Assembly: GCA_011503125.2 (NCBI GenBank)
Contig: WWBZ02000009.1
Span: 372,001-436,000, forward strand
Origin: Botryosphaeria dothidea
Lineage: Eukaryota > Ascomycota > Dothideomycetes > Botryosphaeriales > Botryosphaeriaceae
Direction of reading: 5' to 3'
Length of the DNA: 64,000 nucleotides
Below the pieces are notes generated by a model. That model ran no database searches and was not told where the DNA came from. It was given only the letters and a program-made list of their open reading frames with translations. This document shows, one piece after another, positions 32,020 to 43,148 of the stretch (position 1 is its first letter; every line of letters begins with the position of its first letter). A program made the translations under genes and the position numbers.

Positions 32020-33840
32020 TTATATCCACGAGCCCAAGTTGACGTGTACCGCCTTTTTGTTCGTGTACGCATCCAGGCCAGCCTCGCCGAGCTCGCGTCC
32101 AACACCGCTCTGCTTCACACCGCCGAATGGAATTGCGTAGTGGCTGTCGTTGCTGCTGTTTATCCAAACCATACCGGCCTCGATCTTCCGCGCCACCCGG
32201 TGCGCCTTGACAATATCCGTGGTAAAGACAGCGCTGCCAAGTCCGTATGTCGTATCGTTGGCATGCTCAATAGCCTCCGCCTCCGTCTTGAACGAGCTGA
32301 TGACGACGAACGGTCCAAACACCTCTTCGCGGAAGATCTTCATGTTCGGCTTGACGTCCGAGAAGACCGTGGGAGCAATGAAGAAGCCCTTGCCGTTGAC
32401 GTCCTTGTGAGGTTCACCGCCGGTAACAAGGGTTGCACCCTCCGACTTTCCGTGCTCAATGTACGAGAGCACACGCTCGTACTGCGCCTTGGTGACCTGA
32501 GGGCCCTGGAAAGTGTCGTCCTTGAAAGGATCGCCGACGGTGCTTGTCGTCTTCACGTGATCCTTGAATGCGGCGATAAATTTGTCGTAAATTCCCTCTT
32601 GGACGAGGATTCGAGAGGTTGCCGTGCAGATCTGGCCTTGGTTGGACATAATGCCGATGTGTGCCCATTTGACGGCCTGATCCAGGTCGGCATCGTCGAA
32701 CACGAGCAGGGGGGATTTTCCGCCAGTCTCGAGAGTAATGTTCTTCAGGTTCGCAGCAGCCATCTTCATGATCTCACGGCCAGTGCCGGTGCTGCCGGTG
32801 AAAGCAATTTTGTCGACATCAGGGTGGGAAGCCAAAGCCGCACCAGCTTTACGGCCATAGCCGTTGATAATGTTGACAACACCTTTTCTCTTGTTAGTAA
32901 CCTATACAGAGAAGTTGAAGACCAGCACAGGTCTCACCAGCGGGGAATCCTGCCTCCTTGATCAAGTTGGCAAAGAACAGGATAGACAGAGGCGTTTGCT
33001 CAGCAGCCTTGAGGACGACAGTGTTACCGCAGGCAAGCGCAGGACCCAACTTCCATGCTGCCATAGCCAAAGGATAGTTCCACCTAATTCAAGTTAGCAC
33101 CGATTCCTTTGAGTTTCCATTTCAAACTCACGGAATGATTTGACCACAAACGCCGATAGGCTCACGGATAGTGTAGGCAAGCTTTTCGGGCGTAGTGTCA
33201 ATGACTTGGCCGTGGATCTTGTCCGCATAACCAGCATAGTACTTGAGGGTGCCAGCAACTTCGCCCAAGTCCTCGTTCAGGGCAACAGAGTACGGCTTGC
33301 CTGGAAATCAATCAGCACGGGGTGACTGTGTCCTGCAGGAGCGACGAATTACCGTTATCCCAAGTCTCGATGGTGGCCAAAACTTCCTTGTTCTTCTCGA
33401 TGAGAGCAACAAGCTTGAACATAAGCTCAGCACGCTCCACACTTGGCAGGTCCCGCCATGCAGGGTCCTTGAATGCCTTGCGTGCCGCCTTAACCGCGAG
33501 GTCGACGTCCTCTTCATCCGCCGCATACACAGACGCAATCTCACTCTCGTCTCTGTAGGATTGGGTTAGGAGCAGACATCATTTCAGACGAATACGTGAC
33601 ATACGTGGGGTTCACGCTGGTGATCTTCTCGCCGTGCGTGGACTTAACCCATTCGTTGTTGATGAATAAGCCGGTTGGCTGGGTGTACTTGACGCCATTG
33701 GGGGCTGTCAGCTCAACGGTGAGGTCGGACATTGCGGCGCTGAAAGGTCTTCGCGACCCGAAAAGGAAGGAGTGGGAGTTAAAGGCACTGCGCAGCGGCC
33801 GGGAAGAGTGAGGAAGGCGGCGAGCGAAGAGGCTGAGCAT
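32020..33840 (-). CDS. Mitochondrial-type aldehyde dehydrogenase (ALDH1/2 class)
   Basis: The enzyme oxidises acetaldehyde and similar aldehydes to acids with NAD(P). Exons are 33840-33605, 33552-33353, 33300-33132, 33083-32938 and 32882-32020; introns are 48-55 nt and all restore phase. The product is 537 aa. The first 36 residues are rich in Arg, Ser and Leu without acids ([20 protein letters not shown]...), a good mitochondrial presequence, and Met37 ([10 protein letters not shown]) could start a cytosolic form. Catalytic Glu302 ([10 protein letters not shown]) and Cys336 (GQICTATSR) are 34 apart, and the cofactor loop is [12 protein letters not shown]. The C-terminus has EVFGPF and [15 protein letters not shown]. 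It resembles fungal AldA-type acetaldehyde dehydrogenases more than the 23 kb ALDH does; the two are clearly diverged, not a recent duplication. It shares a 525-bp divergent promoter with the methyltransferase gene. Confidence 0.95.
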
Positions 33841-34365
33841 GGGGAAGGGAGGGAAAAGCGGACAGCTGCGGAGAGAGGAGATGGATTATGTACTACTTTG
33901 CAGGGCAGCTCCCCACTCTGGTGCACCCCGCCGTTGGCGACAATGGAGATGGCTTAGCGGGGAAGCAGGCATTCCAGCAGGGTCTTGTTTTCACGATGCG
34001 GGGCCTGGGATTGGTCAGCGGCGGGGATGAGTAATAGGCTGTGCGGAAGCTTTGCCTTGATGCAGCCCAGGCTTGCCCTCGTCCAGGCCGGCGGCGACGG
34101 TAATAACGGCAATGCCTATCTAATAACCTCTTTCGGGGTGCTTGCTACCCCTCGATGCCGTCACACGCGCGGCGCGATAAGGTGCAGCCTTGACACGTGC
34201 CCGGCTATGCATTCCTGTCCGGGTAAGGCGGCAGAACGCGCGCGCCCAAGCTCTCTCTGAGCTCGCGTCAAAATCAACCCTCAACAAACGCCTGTCCGAT
34301 CCATTACAAATTCCAGCCACTCTCTCCAGCGATCTCTGCGCGCCCCAGTGGTAGCCGAACCCGCC
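33841..34365. promoter_or_regulatory. Divergent promoter between ALDH and TAE1
   Basis: The two start codons are 525 bp apart. No strong TATA box was seen; the region is GC-rich and suits two housekeeping start sites. Confidence 0.4.
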
Positions 34366-35103
34366 ATGTCCGAAGCTCCCGCCAGCGCTCCGGATGCCTC
34401 CATCAACCATGCCGCCTCAATCGACTACTGGAACTCCGTCGAGTCGACCGTCAATGGCATGCTCGGCGGCTTTCCGCAGGTCTCGCGCATAGACCTCCAG
34501 GGCTCCTCCAACTTCTACAACAAGCTGCGCCGCATCTCCGGCAGAAAGGCCGGCGAGTTGCTGCCCCATGTTGCCGACTGCGGCGCCGGCATTGGACGAA
34601 TCACCCTTGGCTTCCTGTTGAAGATCGCCCAGACCGTGGACATTGTTGAGCCTGTGCACAAGTTCACCGAGCAACTGAAGCAGACCGAAGGCTGCAAGCA
34701 GCTCATCGAAGCTGGTCGTATCGGCCGCATCACCAACGTTGGCCTGGAGAACTGGACCCTTAATGCCTCCTACAAGTACGACTTGATCTGGAACCAGTGG
34801 TGCGTGGGCCACCTTACGGACGCCCAGCTGGTAGAATATTTCAAACGCTGCCAGGATCACCTCGCCGAAAGTGGCTTCATTGTCGTCAAGGAGAACATGA
34901 GCACCGATCTCAACGGAGAGGATGTCTACGACGAAGAGGACAGTAGCGTCACTAGAACCGATGAGAAGTTTCGACAGCTCTTTGATTTGGCTGGTCTGGA
35001 CATTGTGCTCACCGAGGTACAACGTGGCTTCCCCAAAGTCCTGTATCCGGTGAGAATATATGCTCTCCGCTCCAAGACGCACCAGACAGTGGCCACGGCG
35101 TGA
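34366..35103 (+). CDS. tae1: Alpha-N-terminal protein methyltransferase (TAE1/NTMT1 family)
   Basis: The enzyme uses S-adenosylmethionine to methylate the alpha-amino group of proteins starting with X-Pro-Lys/Arg after Met removal; in yeast Tae1 (Ntm1) targets include ribosomal proteins Rps25 and Rpl12. The gene is intronless and gives 245 aa, the usual length. The N-terminal part has the family block YWNSVESTVNGMLGGFPQVS. The SAM site is VADCGAGIGRITLG (residues 69-82), followed by VDIVEP. The substrate-side motif is YDLIWNQWCVGHLTD, with VVKENM and EVQRGFPKVLYPVRIYAL at the C-terminus. The start is the first true ATG in the frame (GCCATGTCC); there is no targeting signal, so it should be cytosolic or nuclear. 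Confidence 0.95.
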   Translation: MSEAPASAPDASINHAASIDYWNSVESTVNGMLGGFPQVSRIDLQGSSNFYNKLRRISGRKAGELLPHVADCGAGIGRITLGFLLKIAQTVDIVEPVHKFTEQLKQTEGCKQLIEAGRIGRITNVGLENWTLNASYKYDLIWNQWCVGHLTDAQLVEYFKRCQDHLAESGFIVVKENMSTDLNGEDVYDEEDSSVTRTDEKFRQLFDLAGLDIVLTEVQRGFPKVLYPVRIYALRSKTHQTVATA

Positions 35104-36863
35104 TGGAATCGATCTGACAACATCCGACAGTATCCATCCACTGCACCGCTCAGTCGCAGGCCCGCAATACTACTGCTGGCTTCACGGAAGTCTTGTTGAC
35201 GTCATGGACAAAGCTGAGTTGTCCTGACTTCTACGCTGCCTGCAGTGCCCAAAATTGTTTGTTTTCGTTTTCACCATTTGAAAAATTACGAGAAAAGATA
35301 CCCATGATCCTCTTTCGATGTTCCATTTCAGGCAGGAATCTACTCAAGATGCGAGGGAGAATTATATCAATGGGCTGCACCTTGGTAAGCTTATCCTTTG
35401 TTACTGGGAAGCCCTTCCTATGCCATTGTGGTGATCTTATTTCACCATAAAACAAAATACATATTTAAAGTTGGTCCTCGCGAACCAATGCCCGAGATAG
35501 TCAACCCGGCGATACCATTTCTCAATCAGCTTCCCAGGAAACGTTCGTCTGGGTACCGGGATCACTCGTGACAGAGTTCGGGAACAGGGGGCGCCGGACT
35601 CTAATTCCTCAGCAAGGAACATCGTGGTTATTCCACGATAATAAAGAGAATCTCTGAGAGCACATACCAGATCCCAACTGTGTAGACTCGTGTAATTTCT
35701 CACCGCGAAGCCTGGGAAAGACCCAGAGCTCATGCAGAATACGAAAGAAATAGGGCATCACACCATAGCCAAAATCCAGCGGAGCCGAACTACATATACG
35801 TAGAGAGACACGAGACACGGTACCATAACCCCCCACGCCCGCGTCCCTTGGGTCACCCTTCTTTTTCACCGTTGAGTCCTCCTACGTTTGCGCTGGAGTC
35901 TGCTTCCCAGTCATGGAAATGCGGTGGTATGGCGAACCCGCAAGAAAGATCTGATTACTTTCGCCCTCCTGCTTCCCGCTTTTCGAATTCCTGCCCTGAA
36001 TAGCACCGGGTTGTCACTTCTGCTGCACGATAGACTAATGACTTGTAATTTCTCGTCGACAATAAGTATTTTGTTGAAGCATTAATCTAGCCATGGCTGC
36101 TCAAAGAGATCGATGACGTATGCGCCTTCGTATCCATTCCATCCAGCTCTCAGCGTTATTCTTTGTCAACAACAAGGACGCCATACCTCTTCTGCTCCTG
36201 CTCCAACGACCCGGCTCATCCTTGAGCTTCTGTATCTGGCGGTCCCGCGGATGCCATCCATATGGCCTCTGATACCACTGGACTTCAAGGTCTCTATTGG
36301 ATCATGACCTTAGGTCATCTTCCAAATTCCAAGCTCGTTCATTATGCACCGGAAACTCCCCCTCTCAGTTGCGTACGTTTTTGAGCAACAGACAGAGCAT
36401 TCTCATCCGCCGAATGTCCCCTTGGAAATCTCCAGGGGAAATATGTGAGGATTGCCTTCCGCCCCAAAGTGTCGGTCACTCCATCACAGGCCTGGATGGA
36501 TGCTTGTGGGAAAGCGGTTCGGGCGAGCGAGCATGGAAGGTTATGTAGGCAATCTCAGTTCGGCTCGATGCTTGCTAATGTTGACCGAAGTAACAAGTGG
36601 GCCACTTTGCTGTGTTGGGGTAGCTCGGAGGTACTTTTGCAAGACGTTTCTCAAGTTAAGGAAGCGAAGCCAGACTAATTCGTATGGAGTACACATTTGA
36701 ACTTGGAATTGAAAGGTTGATACCGATAGTTCTGGCCATTTAGGTTATATGTGCCTTATGAATATTTTATGGATGTTGAAAAAAAATCCATTAAATACAG
36801 GATGGTCTTCTTGCACGAAGATGAAAAGGCCGTCGTCTGCGATTTGTGGGTCTCAACAGCTGT
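35104..36863. other. AT-richer stretch without a recognised gene
   Basis: The base composition is visibly poorer in GC than the surrounding genes. A minus-strand frame at 35437-35733 (for example WDLVCALRDSLYY and GKLIEKWYRRVDYLG) has a protein-like look, but I recognise no family and no start or splice structure. The rest shows short frames only. Confidence 0.35.
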
Positions 36864-38328
36864 TCAAGTCTCATGTACCTGCTCAATCGCCCAAGCGATG
36901 AGACCAAGGCCGCTCATACATTCCCTCAGGATTGTAGCAGAATCGATACCAAAGGGCACTTGTGACGAAGGAGATAAAGCCGAGTACCGAAATGAATAGT
37001 TCAAGAAGCTCCGCCGCATTGTCTTTTTAAGGATCAAAAGAAGCCATGTGACGAACGATGAATTGGAGCCGATGGTTGTTCCGGACCGCGGAGCCGGCGA
37101 ATAGTGCAAGAAACTTGGAAAGATCGGCCCCAATGAGGATCCCCAAGGCACCATGAAAACTCAGGGTGGCCATGAAATATCCTACTGATACGGAAGCACA
37201 TCGAAGAGTGACCGCAAAAAGTCGTGAGAAGATGAGAGCATTAAGACCGACCATCCGGGCACGGATAACAAATTGGACATGCAAAGATGAAACATGGAAA
37301 CAAACTGGAATCGCTTCCGTGATGGATGTTTCCCGAAATAAGTGATTGGTACAAAGTATTGAACAGAAGGTTAAACCGATGGCAAGGATTACGACTGCGG
37401 CATCGGTTAACTCTATGCCCAGTATATGTAATTGCGCCTATGCCAGGAGGTTTGCGTGATTGGATAGACCGACAAGGGCACAAAGGTCTGTGTAAGCACG
37501 TGGAAGAGGTGGTAGCATCCCCGAAGCAGACGGAAGGGTCCTGAAGGTAGATGTAAATGTTCTGTATTGCCCAGCGCAAAGCCCAGAATATGCAACAACT
37601 CAATAGAAATGAAGGAGACAGTGTACATGACAGCCCAAGTCTGCGTAAACGGTATGTTTGCCGCGGAAGAAAGTTTTATCAAAGGGAGGAACATTGCAAT
37701 GAACGAAGCAAAAGTGGCCTTCCAGGATTTTCTTGCCCCATTCTCGTCGGCAAAACGTGCGGTGGACACGTCATGGACGGCGCTGCAGGGGTCTGCACCA
37801 CTCTGTATCATACGACTAGCGATACTGATCAAGATGAAGAGTGTATCTACGCCGCAGATGACGGGTGAGGAACGAAGATAGGGACCCAGTCTCGGCGACA
37901 GCCTCAAAGAATCTTCCAGAAGATCGCATTATGACGCATAGCGCAAAAGGGAGCAGACTGAAGAATAGAGTATGCTACGAGACTTCATCTTCTTGTAGAT
38001 CAGCCACAGCCTTGCCCCACTTCGGGGCTACGCCTACCTTGCTGTATTTGAGGAACCGTCGTCGAGTCTGCATTGAGAGATGTCATGTGTTCACGATTTG
38101 GGTCTCTCGTCGAATGATTAAATGAATGTCAACTTTGGTACCGAATCGATATTGGAGTGCCTGGTGGTGATGGGAGTGACCGCCTCTTTTCGCTTGCTTA
38201 CGTGCCAGCGCTACAAGAGACCCAGCACCAATGAGCATCAAGTAAGCAGAGCACTCCAGCAGATGAAGCACTTCGTCAAGTATGAACGCACTTATGGTTC
38301 CCACAGCAAAACAACGAAGACGCTTCAT
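36864..38328 (-). pseudogene. Multi-pass membrane protein gene, fragmented (gene or relic)
   Basis: Several minus-strand frames carry hydrophobic, protein-like segments in the right order. The frame at 37907-37413 has RSSPVICGVDTLFILISIA and IPFTQTWAVMYTVSFISIEL. Another covering about 37420-37027 reads ELTDAAVVILAIGLTFCSIL, then ARMVGLNALIFSRLFAVTL and GYFMATLSFHGALGILIG. A third at 38328-38083 opens MKRLRCFAVGTISAFILDEV. The first two can be joined by an intron of about 72 nt (GTGCTT...TAG). They suggest four or more transmembrane helices and recall fungal-specific hypothetical membrane proteins, from memory only. I could not build a complete model: stops and frame changes remain, and the DNA is AT-richer than the flanking genes, so decay is likely. 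The function is unknown. Confidence 0.35.
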
Positions 38329-39723
38329 TCGATGATCTTATCACAGACACAACCCAGTTTCAGTATACCTACCCTGTAAGACACTCTGACGGTGGCACTC
38401 AACCGTGGCTGCCGAGACCACATTGTCCATCCCGTCAGCACCCAAAAGCGGCCCAAAGGCGCTACGCCCCTTCTGAAGATCCTCATCCCATCAAGACGGC
38501 CTCTTCTTTTGCGAGCCGTGAACAACGCATTATCGAGGCGGCGCAGCATCAGCCAGCCCGGCAAGAAAAAAAGACAAGGACAACACTACTTCCACGCCTC
38601 GCTGCAAGCCTCGCTGCAAGTATGCCATCAGAGAAAAATAATAAAACCCCGTAAGCAAGCAACCCCGGTCCGGCTGCCTGCATTAGATGCGTTGACGCGT
38701 AGCCGAAACGACTGCGCTTTTCCCCGCCCATCCTGGACCCCCGCACATCCCTCCTCCAAGAATATTCCTTCGCTTTCGGCTCACGTCAGACGTGTAACTC
38801 CGCACGTACCCATCACTCGCAACACGGCCGGGCGTCGCGAAAAAAAGGAAAAAGACAAACGCATTGCCGCGTTTTTGTTTCAAAGGTTCCGAGAAGGTGG
38901 GACAAAAGGGTGGCGCATCCGCCGGGTAAAAAATGAGCCCATGCGAGGGTATGGAAATAACGATTGCTGAGTGACACCAGGCTAATAAAGTAAAAGAAGA
39001 AAGGCGTTGTGAGGGGGAAGAATAAGCACAAGTGTGGCTTTGAGGATTTGTGCGTGACACAATAATGACAGATACTATGGCTTTGTGGCTTTTGCTGTGG
39101 AGGCGAAGTCGACAAAGATTTCCAATGCGCCAGATACCCGCAAAATGTAGCAAGATGAAATTTCCTCCGAGACGTGAACGCAATTGTGCCCAATAAACAC
39201 ATGCAATGGTCCGAGGCTGGAGTTTGAATTGGAGAAACATATATTCCCATGACTGTCTCATGCTTCAGTGAATCTACAAGTGATTGCCCGAAAAGACTTA
39301 CGGAACTACACCACCAAGAATACTTAGAGCCACAAAAATATGTAAGTGTAGATGATCTTTCTATTCATTGGAATCCGGTGCCGACCACGCCTGACCATGG
39401 GCTTCAGAAAACAAGCGATTTCCTTCGCTGGTGCAGAAGAAGCCTGACTGGGATATTTTAACCGGATCACTTCAGCCCTGGCGTCTCTCCATGGGGAGAA
39501 GAGGGATTTGTGTCAGCCAGCACACTTTTTCAAGAACGAGGCTCGAGGTAAACGATGCCCTCCAGCCGACTTTGTATGTGTTGTTGTCGTCTCGGTGTGT
39601 CATAGTCCGCGCGATCCCCGGCGCACAGACCACGTATATCAAAAAATCCTCCACCCACACCACCGAAAAACTTTTCTTCCACAAAACGTTATCAATACTC
39701 CATTCAAGCTCAAAAGAGATGAA
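38329..39723. other. Gene-free stretch before the tRNA gene
   Basis: No gene was recognised. A 12-bp direct repeat CCTCGCTGCAAG occurs twice in tandem around 38597-38620. Confidence 0.4.
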
Positions 39724-39828
39724 TTCCGTCGCCGGGAATCGAACCCGGGCCTTGCCGGCACTTGATAGAAGTGAGATGGACTCTCGAAGACTGAGAGCGG
39801 CAAATCCTAGCCCCTAGACCACAACGGA
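39724..39828 (-). tRNA. tRNA-Glu(CUC): tRNA-Glu (CTC anticodon) with a 33-nt intron
   Basis: Read on the minus strand from 39828, the sequence starts TCCGTTG and ends CGACGGA, which pair as the 7-bp acceptor stem with one G-T pair; the discriminator base is A at 39724. The D-arm contains GTCTAGGGGCTAGGAT. The anticodon stem TGCCG/CGGCA encloses loop CTCTCA...C with anticodon CTC (39796-39794). The T-arm is GGCCCGGGTTCGATTCCCGG, with the B-box GGTTCGATTCC. An intron of 33 nt (39791-39759) sits just after A37, the canonical place for eukaryotic tRNA introns, and it holds GAG near its start that can pair with the anticodon. The mature tRNA is 72 nt before CCA addition. Confidence 0.95.
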
Positions 39829-41930
39829 TGCTGTTGATCCACCTCGACTACTCGAGATATCTCTCTCAGATTGTTGGAAAACGACTAGCAATTTGATCTT
39901 ATGATTAGAGGTCAAAGAGGATGGATCTTGTCCAGTGAAAGCTGGCCTTCGTGTCCAACGCAAAGGGCTCGAGATTACGGTAAATATGCAAATTTCCGGG
40001 TCCTCCTGAGGACAAGTCAGCAAAGAACCACAATAGAGGAAATTTTCAGTCATATTAGATGGGACTCAGAGTAGTAAGAGAAAGCAAGGATTGAAAAAAA
40101 AAAGTTAATGGTATGAACCAACCACAAGACGAGTGCTTCGAGGCTGCAATCCTGCCCGGGCAGGATTGGCGGGACAATCGCAACGGAATAGAAAATGGAA
40201 TGCACGTGTTTCGATCCGAATATGAGATATGACAGGTCACAATAGGGCAGTGTTATGAGAGATCACTATACATCGAACCCAGAACAATAGACAGGATTTC
40301 AGATATATGCAGGGGTCGGTATACATCACCTGTGCCCGCTTGTGCTGAGATCATGTCAGATAGCCTCTGCGCTGGTAATAAGCAACTGCTATGCAGCAAT
40401 CGTGGTGTATAGCAGATGTATCAGGCCAAAGAGGGGAAGAAGGCAATATTCACATGAAATTGGAGAGACATGGGTGAAGGAAAAGAGAGAGACAGCTCAT
40501 AAGAGAATTGAGACTTGTGTAACATGTCAGGATAGTAGCCGGGAGAAACGGCGTGACGGTCGTGCGGCGACGATTGGCATCGGTGCTTCTAATCTGAAGG
40601 GGCTGCATTCCCGGTGCATGGTAAGATGCAGCGAGCAAAGCCTGTTTGACCATGGCCATGGAACCATTAGCGGAGACGGGCCTGTAAGGCTGGCAACGCG
40701 TCGGTGCATCCGTCAGATCAGCATGCGGGTGATTGGTGCCCATGGTGTTTCCGCGGCTGCGCGACGCGCTGTGATGAGGCGTGGCTGCGGCACCGGCCGG
40801 TGAATCACAACGGACATGCACGACTTGGAGGCAGTGGCGGGCGGCGTGTCCGAGAAGAGCGGGGATCACCAGTTCAGCTGCCGGAAGGGTTCTCACGTCG
40901 GCTGGGCGTTGAGGATGGAACGAAAACGGGTCGGGAGTTGCTTTTCTCGCGTGGTTTCATGCATCGCACGGCAGGCTGCAGCAGTGCGAGCATGACAAAT
41001 CCACGGGCAGTTGGACGAAAAGGTGGACGACGGGGTTGCAATAAGCTCCGTCCCGAAGGGCCAGTTGGGGCGGCGCAGCATTGTTACACAGCGTGTTCGG
41101 CGAAGCGCGCAGCTGCACGACAGGCTGAACGAGAGCATGCATGTCATGGGCGGGCAATCGGCCATGGGCTGCAAGGTACCCGGCTCCGGCACCGGCGGAC
41201 GGGCGCGACCCGTTGTGCACTGCTTTTCCGGGAGGCATTTGCAGGCTGCATGGCGCAACGCTCGCGGATGCGAGCTGTCATTTAGATGCCATGTGAGAGC
41301 CCCAACGCACGCAATCCACGCCCTGTCCTGCCCGTCAGAGTGCAGCCTGCAGCAGAAGCAGCGGCAGGCGCAGCAACATTCGAGCACCTGACTCTCGATC
41401 CTTCGGCGCGCGTCCGGGCGTGGCGGATGCCGTGAGCTCGCTCTGAGATCGTTCTGCAAGCCTGGTCAACGCTGGCCAATCATGCACAGGGGATTGTTCG
41501 ATACCCACATAGACCCACGATATAGCAGTGAACACACGCCCCCGCGAATGAATTATTCCCATCACTCATTGGATGTGAGGCACGTTGGTGACGCCTTGCG
41601 AGATAGCTCGATCGGTACGGTGTTGTTGCATTGATAAGGTGCCGCGTGGATCGCGGACCGCGTTGCCGAGAAAATCGGTATAGCCGGCGGGAGAAGACGA
41701 TGAGCAGCCTACGGAAAGCGGGGTGTCGCGTTGGTCTTGCAACGCATTGATGTTCGGTCGGCGGTGCGAGCTCCGGCAGAAAGCAGCAGGAGGTGGTGGA
41801 CTCAGAATGATATCACCGCCGTTCGGTCGCGAGTCAGGTCGCTTCCATCCCATCTTGAGCCGCAACCCCTCATTCACGTCCCTGGCTCTTGTTGCAGTTG
41901 ACCTCAAATTCGCCCTCCACGACCTTCAAA
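39829..41930. other. Intergenic with a 22-nt perfect palindrome
   Basis: No gene is supportable. At 40147-40168 the half-site CAATCCTGCCC is followed directly by its exact reverse complement. The last few hundred bases up to 41930 are the promoter of the SMP-30 gene. Confidence 0.45.
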
Positions 41931-43148
41931 ATGAGCGGTATCAAGATCTACACGATCGACGAGGTGCGCGGCATCCTCCTGACCCCCAAAACATACCCGG
42001 AGAAAGACTCCGCGGCTGACAATGCTTTCTTGCAGCCCTATCTCAAGATCGACTGCGGCCTGGGCGAGGGTCCTTTCTGGGAGGAAGCCACCAACACCCT
42101 GCGATTTGTCGACGTAATCAAGCAGAAAATCCACACCATCGACCTGAACAAGGGCCCCTCGTCGCACAAGACCCTCTTCGACCTCGACATTTCCATAGGG
42201 TGACGCCCACACCCCCACGACGCCGAGTGAGCCGGGGCTGATACAGGAGGCAGTGTAACCACCGACATTGAGGGCGACGATGACCACTTGTTCTTCGGCG
42301 GCAAGCATGGCTACGGCATCATCAACCGCCACACCGGCAAATACAAGTACATCAAGAAGTATTGGTCAGACAAGGAAATTGCAGAGGGCAAGGAGAAGCT
42401 GTTGGTAGCCCCCAAGACACGAGGTCCAGGAGAAAGGTGGCATGCGGCTGACGTAGCTCTGCTAGCTTCCGCGGCAACGATGGCGCAGTAGATTGCAAGG
42501 GCCGGTTCTACGTGGGCACTATGAACGACCCGCTGGTCAAGTCGCCGGAGGCTGAAGGTCAGTTAGCGCAAGTCTGGGCCATGCCCAGGGAGGAGCTAGT
42601 AAGGAAGAGCTGCTCACACGCGCACGCGCAATCCAGGTACCCTCTTCCGGCTGGACCCTGATCTGACGCTGCATCGTGTCTTCGAGGGCGTGCACATCCC
42701 CAACGGCATGAGCTGGACCGATGACAACAAGACCATGTACTACACCGACTCGCCCACCAAGAACGTCTTCGCCTTCGACTACGACGCCGACACGGCCGCC
42801 ATCTCCAACAAGCGCGTCTTCTACCACGTGGAGGAGGGTGAGCACGGCGTGCCCGACGGCCACGCCCTCGATGCCGAGGGATACCTGTGGATCGCCGTTC
42901 ACGGCGCCGGCAAGGTGCTGCGCGTGTCGCCCGAAGGCAAGAAGGTCGCCGAAATCCACGTGCCCACCCGCTGCCCGACGTGTCCTGAACTCACTGCCAG
43001 CGGAGATCTGTACATCACGAGCGCCGCGGAGGAAATACCCGACAAATTCCCCGAGAGCACCAAGCTGCACGGCAGCCTGTTCAAGGTCCACGTAGGCGTC
43101 AAGCCCGCGCCGTCGTATCGGTTCAAGTACAGTGGTGAGAAGCCATGA
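41931..43148 (+). CDS. SMP-30/gluconolactonase/regucalcin-family protein
   Basis: The family consists of six-bladed beta-propeller, divalent-metal-dependent lactonases or esterases acting on sugar or other lactones; the substrate here is unknown. Exons are 41931-42199, 42254-42400, 42466-42557 and 42637-43148, with introns of 54, 65 and 79 nt and matching phases; the product is 339 aa. All four expected metal ligands are visible: Glu46 (GLGEGPFWEE), Asn143 (RGNDGAVD), Asn192 (HIPNGMSW) and Asp243 (PDGHALD), with spacings close to those of regucalcin (Glu18, Asn103, Asn154, Asp204). The first intron was set so that SIG joins VTTDIEG. The second junction (KL-FRGND) is less certain because its donor is GTTGGT. 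No signal peptide is present, so it should be cytosolic. Confidence 0.92.

Noticed and set aside
40893..41459. 188-codon minus-strand frame
   Set aside because: Cys/Arg-rich, chance-like, with several overlapping frames on both strands.
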